A DNA stretch of 7,785 nt from an uncultured Actinomyces sp. GTDB taxonomy: Bacteria; Actinomycetota; Actinomycetes; Actinomycetales; Actinomycetaceae. The position numbers and the translations under genes are program-made. Below the pieces are notes generated by a model. That model was given only the letters and a program-made list of their open reading frames with translations. It did not search any database and had not been told where the DNA came from. Within the stretch, counting starts at the first letter, position 1. Each line of letters begins with the position of its first letter. The stretch is from positions 1 to 7,785 of the forward strand of contig CAKAPY010000056.1 of NCBI GenBank assembly GCA_916719935.1, written 5' to 3'. Positions 6,413 through 7,785 of this stretch are shown here, one piece after another.

Positions 6413-7750
6413 ATGACCATCCGCGAAGATCTACGAAATGTCGCGATTGTTGCACACGTTGACCACGGCAAGACCACCTTGGTTGATGCGATGTTGTGGC
6501 AGTCGGGTGCTTTCAATGAGCGCGATACGGTTGAGAAGACCGGTGAACGCGTGATGGATTCGGGCGATCTTGAACGCGAAAAGGGCATTACGATTCTCGC
6601 CAAGAACACTGCGGTCCACTATCGCGGTCCCGCCGCTCAAAAGCTCGGGCTCGAAGGTGGCGTGGTCATTAACGTCATCGACACCCCCGGACACGCAGAC
6701 TTTGGTGGTGAAGTTGAACGAGGCCTATCCATGGTTGACGGCGTCGTTCTGCTTGTTGATTCCTCTGAAGGACCTCTCCCACAGACCCGTTTCGTTCTTC
6801 GCAAGGCCCTTCAAGCCCAGCTTCCCGTCGTGATCGTTGTCAATAAGGTTGACCGTCCCGATGCACGTATCGACGAGGTCGTCTCAGAAACCCAGGACCT
6901 GCTTCTTGCATTGGCTGAGGACCTCATGAGCGAGGGCGTTGATGCCGATGTTGACTCGCTGCTGGATGTCCCCGTTGTCTACGCCTCGGCAAAGGCAGGG
7001 AAATCCTCGCTGACCAACCCCGGCGACGGCAATATCCCCACCGAGGATCTCGAGCCTCTCTTTGAGACGATCCTTCAGCGTATTCCCGGCCCTGAATATG
7101 AGGAAGGCGCACCCCTACAGGCACACGTGACGAACCTTGATGCTTCGCCCTTCCTTGGTCGCCTCGCTCTGCTGCGTATCCACAACGGCACTCTGCGTAA
7201 GGGTGAAACCGTTGGTCTGGCTCGCCACGACGGAACGATCAAGCCTGTTCGAATCACCGAGCTTCTTCGCACCGAAGGCCTGGAGCGTCTTCCTGCCGAA
7301 ACCGCTGAGCCCGGCGATATCGTTGCGGTAGCCGGTATCGAAGACATCACTATCGGTGAGTCTCTGGTTGACCTCGACGATCCTCGGCCCCTGCCCTTGA
7401 TCACCGTTGATGATCCCGCGATCTCGATGACGATCGGTATTAACACTTCTCCCATGGCTGGACGAGTCAAGGGCGCAAAGGTGACCGCGCGTCAGGTGAA
7501 GGATCGCTTGGATCGCGAGCTCATCGGTAACGTTTCCATTCGAGTCCTGCCCACCGAACGTCCCGACGCATGGGAAGTTCAGGGACGTGGTGAACTTGCT
7601 CTGGCAATTCTTGTTGAGCAGATGCGCCGTGAAGGCTTCGAACTTACCGTTGGTAAGCCGCAGGTTGTCACCAAGACCATTGACGGTGTGCGCAGTGAGC
7701 CCATGGAACGTATGACCATTGATATCCCCGAGGAATACCTCGGTTCGGTC
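6413..7750 (+). CDS. typA: Ribosome-associated translational GTPase TypA/BipA, 5' part, cut by an inversion junction
   Basis: TypA/BipA is an EF-G-like GTPase that binds the 70S ribosome and helps ribosome assembly and stress or cold adaptation. All five G motifs are intact: AHVDHGKT (14-21), REKGIT with Thr60 (switch I), DTPGH (90-94), NKVD (144-147) and ASAKAG (191-196). Domain II runs from about 225 to 315 (QAHVTNLDASPFLGRLALLRIHNGTL). Domain III, about 325-405, contains TIGINTSPMAG and ends in GRGELALAILVEQMRREGFEL. The EF-G domain V-like region begins with VGKPQVVTKTIDG. Homology runs cleanly to V446 of the EEYLGSV motif (7748-7750). The literal frame then reads six foreign residues and a TGA at 7769-7771, giving 452 residues against a family length of about 610-640. 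The continuation is present but inverted (see 7751-7785), so I end the gene at the junction and treat it as partial. The start is supported by AGGGAG. Confidence 0.96.
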
Positions 7751-7785
7751 TCCATGCGCCCCTTACGCTGAGCCATCAGCTGGGT
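7751..7785 (-). other. typA: Inverted 35-base piece of typA at the window edge (probable assembly or amplification fold-back)
   Basis: The reverse complement of these 35 bases translates, in the exact frame that would follow typA codon 446, as TQLMAQRKGRM plus the first two bases of a Glu or Asp codon. That is the conserved TypA sequence expected after EEYLGSV. Read as given, the piece encodes a nonsense tail and a stop. The inverted block begins directly after V446 and fills the window to its last base. It is therefore a strand-switch or local inversion of typA, not a separate feature. Confidence 0.9.

Noticed and set aside
7751..7771. A genuinely truncated 452-residue TypA
   Set aside because: The missing continuation is present as a perfect in-frame reverse complement, so an inversion or artefact explains the stop better than a natural short form.
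7579..7776. A 65-residue minus-strand reading frame beginning MAQRKGRME
   Set aside because: Its first residues are real TypA sequence only because the last 35 bases are inverted; the rest is antisense to typA. It is a by-product of the junction, not a gene.
1..7785. CRISPR array, tRNA/rRNA genes, insertion sequences or prophage remnants
   Set aside because: No spaced direct repeats, cloverleaf-like stretches, transposase or integrase motifs, or terminal inverted repeats were seen on either strand.

Overview
The window looks like a chromosomal segment of an actinobacterium of moderate GC (low to mid fifties by eye, not counted), plausibly in or near the Actinomycetaceae. The grounds are the actinobacterial character of the HolA and TypA sequences, frequent GTG starts, and a polytopic aminoacyl-lipid synthase followed by an esterase, a pairing known from Actinobacteria. 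The exact genus cannot be read from this sequence. I see no mobile elements, CRISPR arrays, tRNA or rRNA genes, so this is core chromosome with one specialised lipid locus.

Layout. (1) The 3' part of holA (DNA polymerase III delta subunit) runs in from the left edge and ends at 761. (2) A convergent PlsC-like acyltransferase lies on the minus strand (795-1376). (3) A divergent intergenic region (1377-1567) carries a candidate plus-strand promoter. (4) A two-gene plus-strand operon follows. The first gene is an 854-residue protein with a rhomboid-like membrane domain, a second six-helix block and a C-terminal aminoacyl-phosphatidylglycerol-synthase (LPG_synthase_C / DUF2156) domain. The second, overlapping it by 8 nt, is a 420-residue membrane-anchored alpha/beta-hydrolase esterase. 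(5) A 10-bp inverted repeat spans the operon's end. (6) A minus-strand D-hexose-6-phosphate mutarotase-type gene follows (5461-6330). (7) The first about 70% of typA/bipA begins at 6413.

The most interesting part is 795-5387. The synthase and the esterase fit the two-component actinobacterial pathway that makes alanylated lipids (Ala-DAG and Ala-PG), described in Corynebacterium glutamicum, where as I recall the esterase gene lies upstream. Here it lies downstream and is probably translationally coupled. The synthase's N-terminal domain aligns by eye with rhomboid proteases, keeps the Ser-bearing helix, but has Arg where the catalytic His should be, so it reads as a pseudo-rhomboid. A positive-inside analysis gives 12 helices with the synthetase in the cytosol, while the esterase catalytic domain is predicted outside. 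An acyltransferase with an altered PEGTR-type motif is transcribed divergently next door. Together these suggest a membrane-lipid remodelling locus.

The right edge is anomalous. After codon 446 of typA the last 35 bases (7751-7785) are exactly the reverse complement of the expected in-frame continuation of TypA. The apparent stop codon at 7769-7771 is therefore a consequence of an inversion or fold-back junction, more likely an assembly or amplification artefact than a truncated gene.
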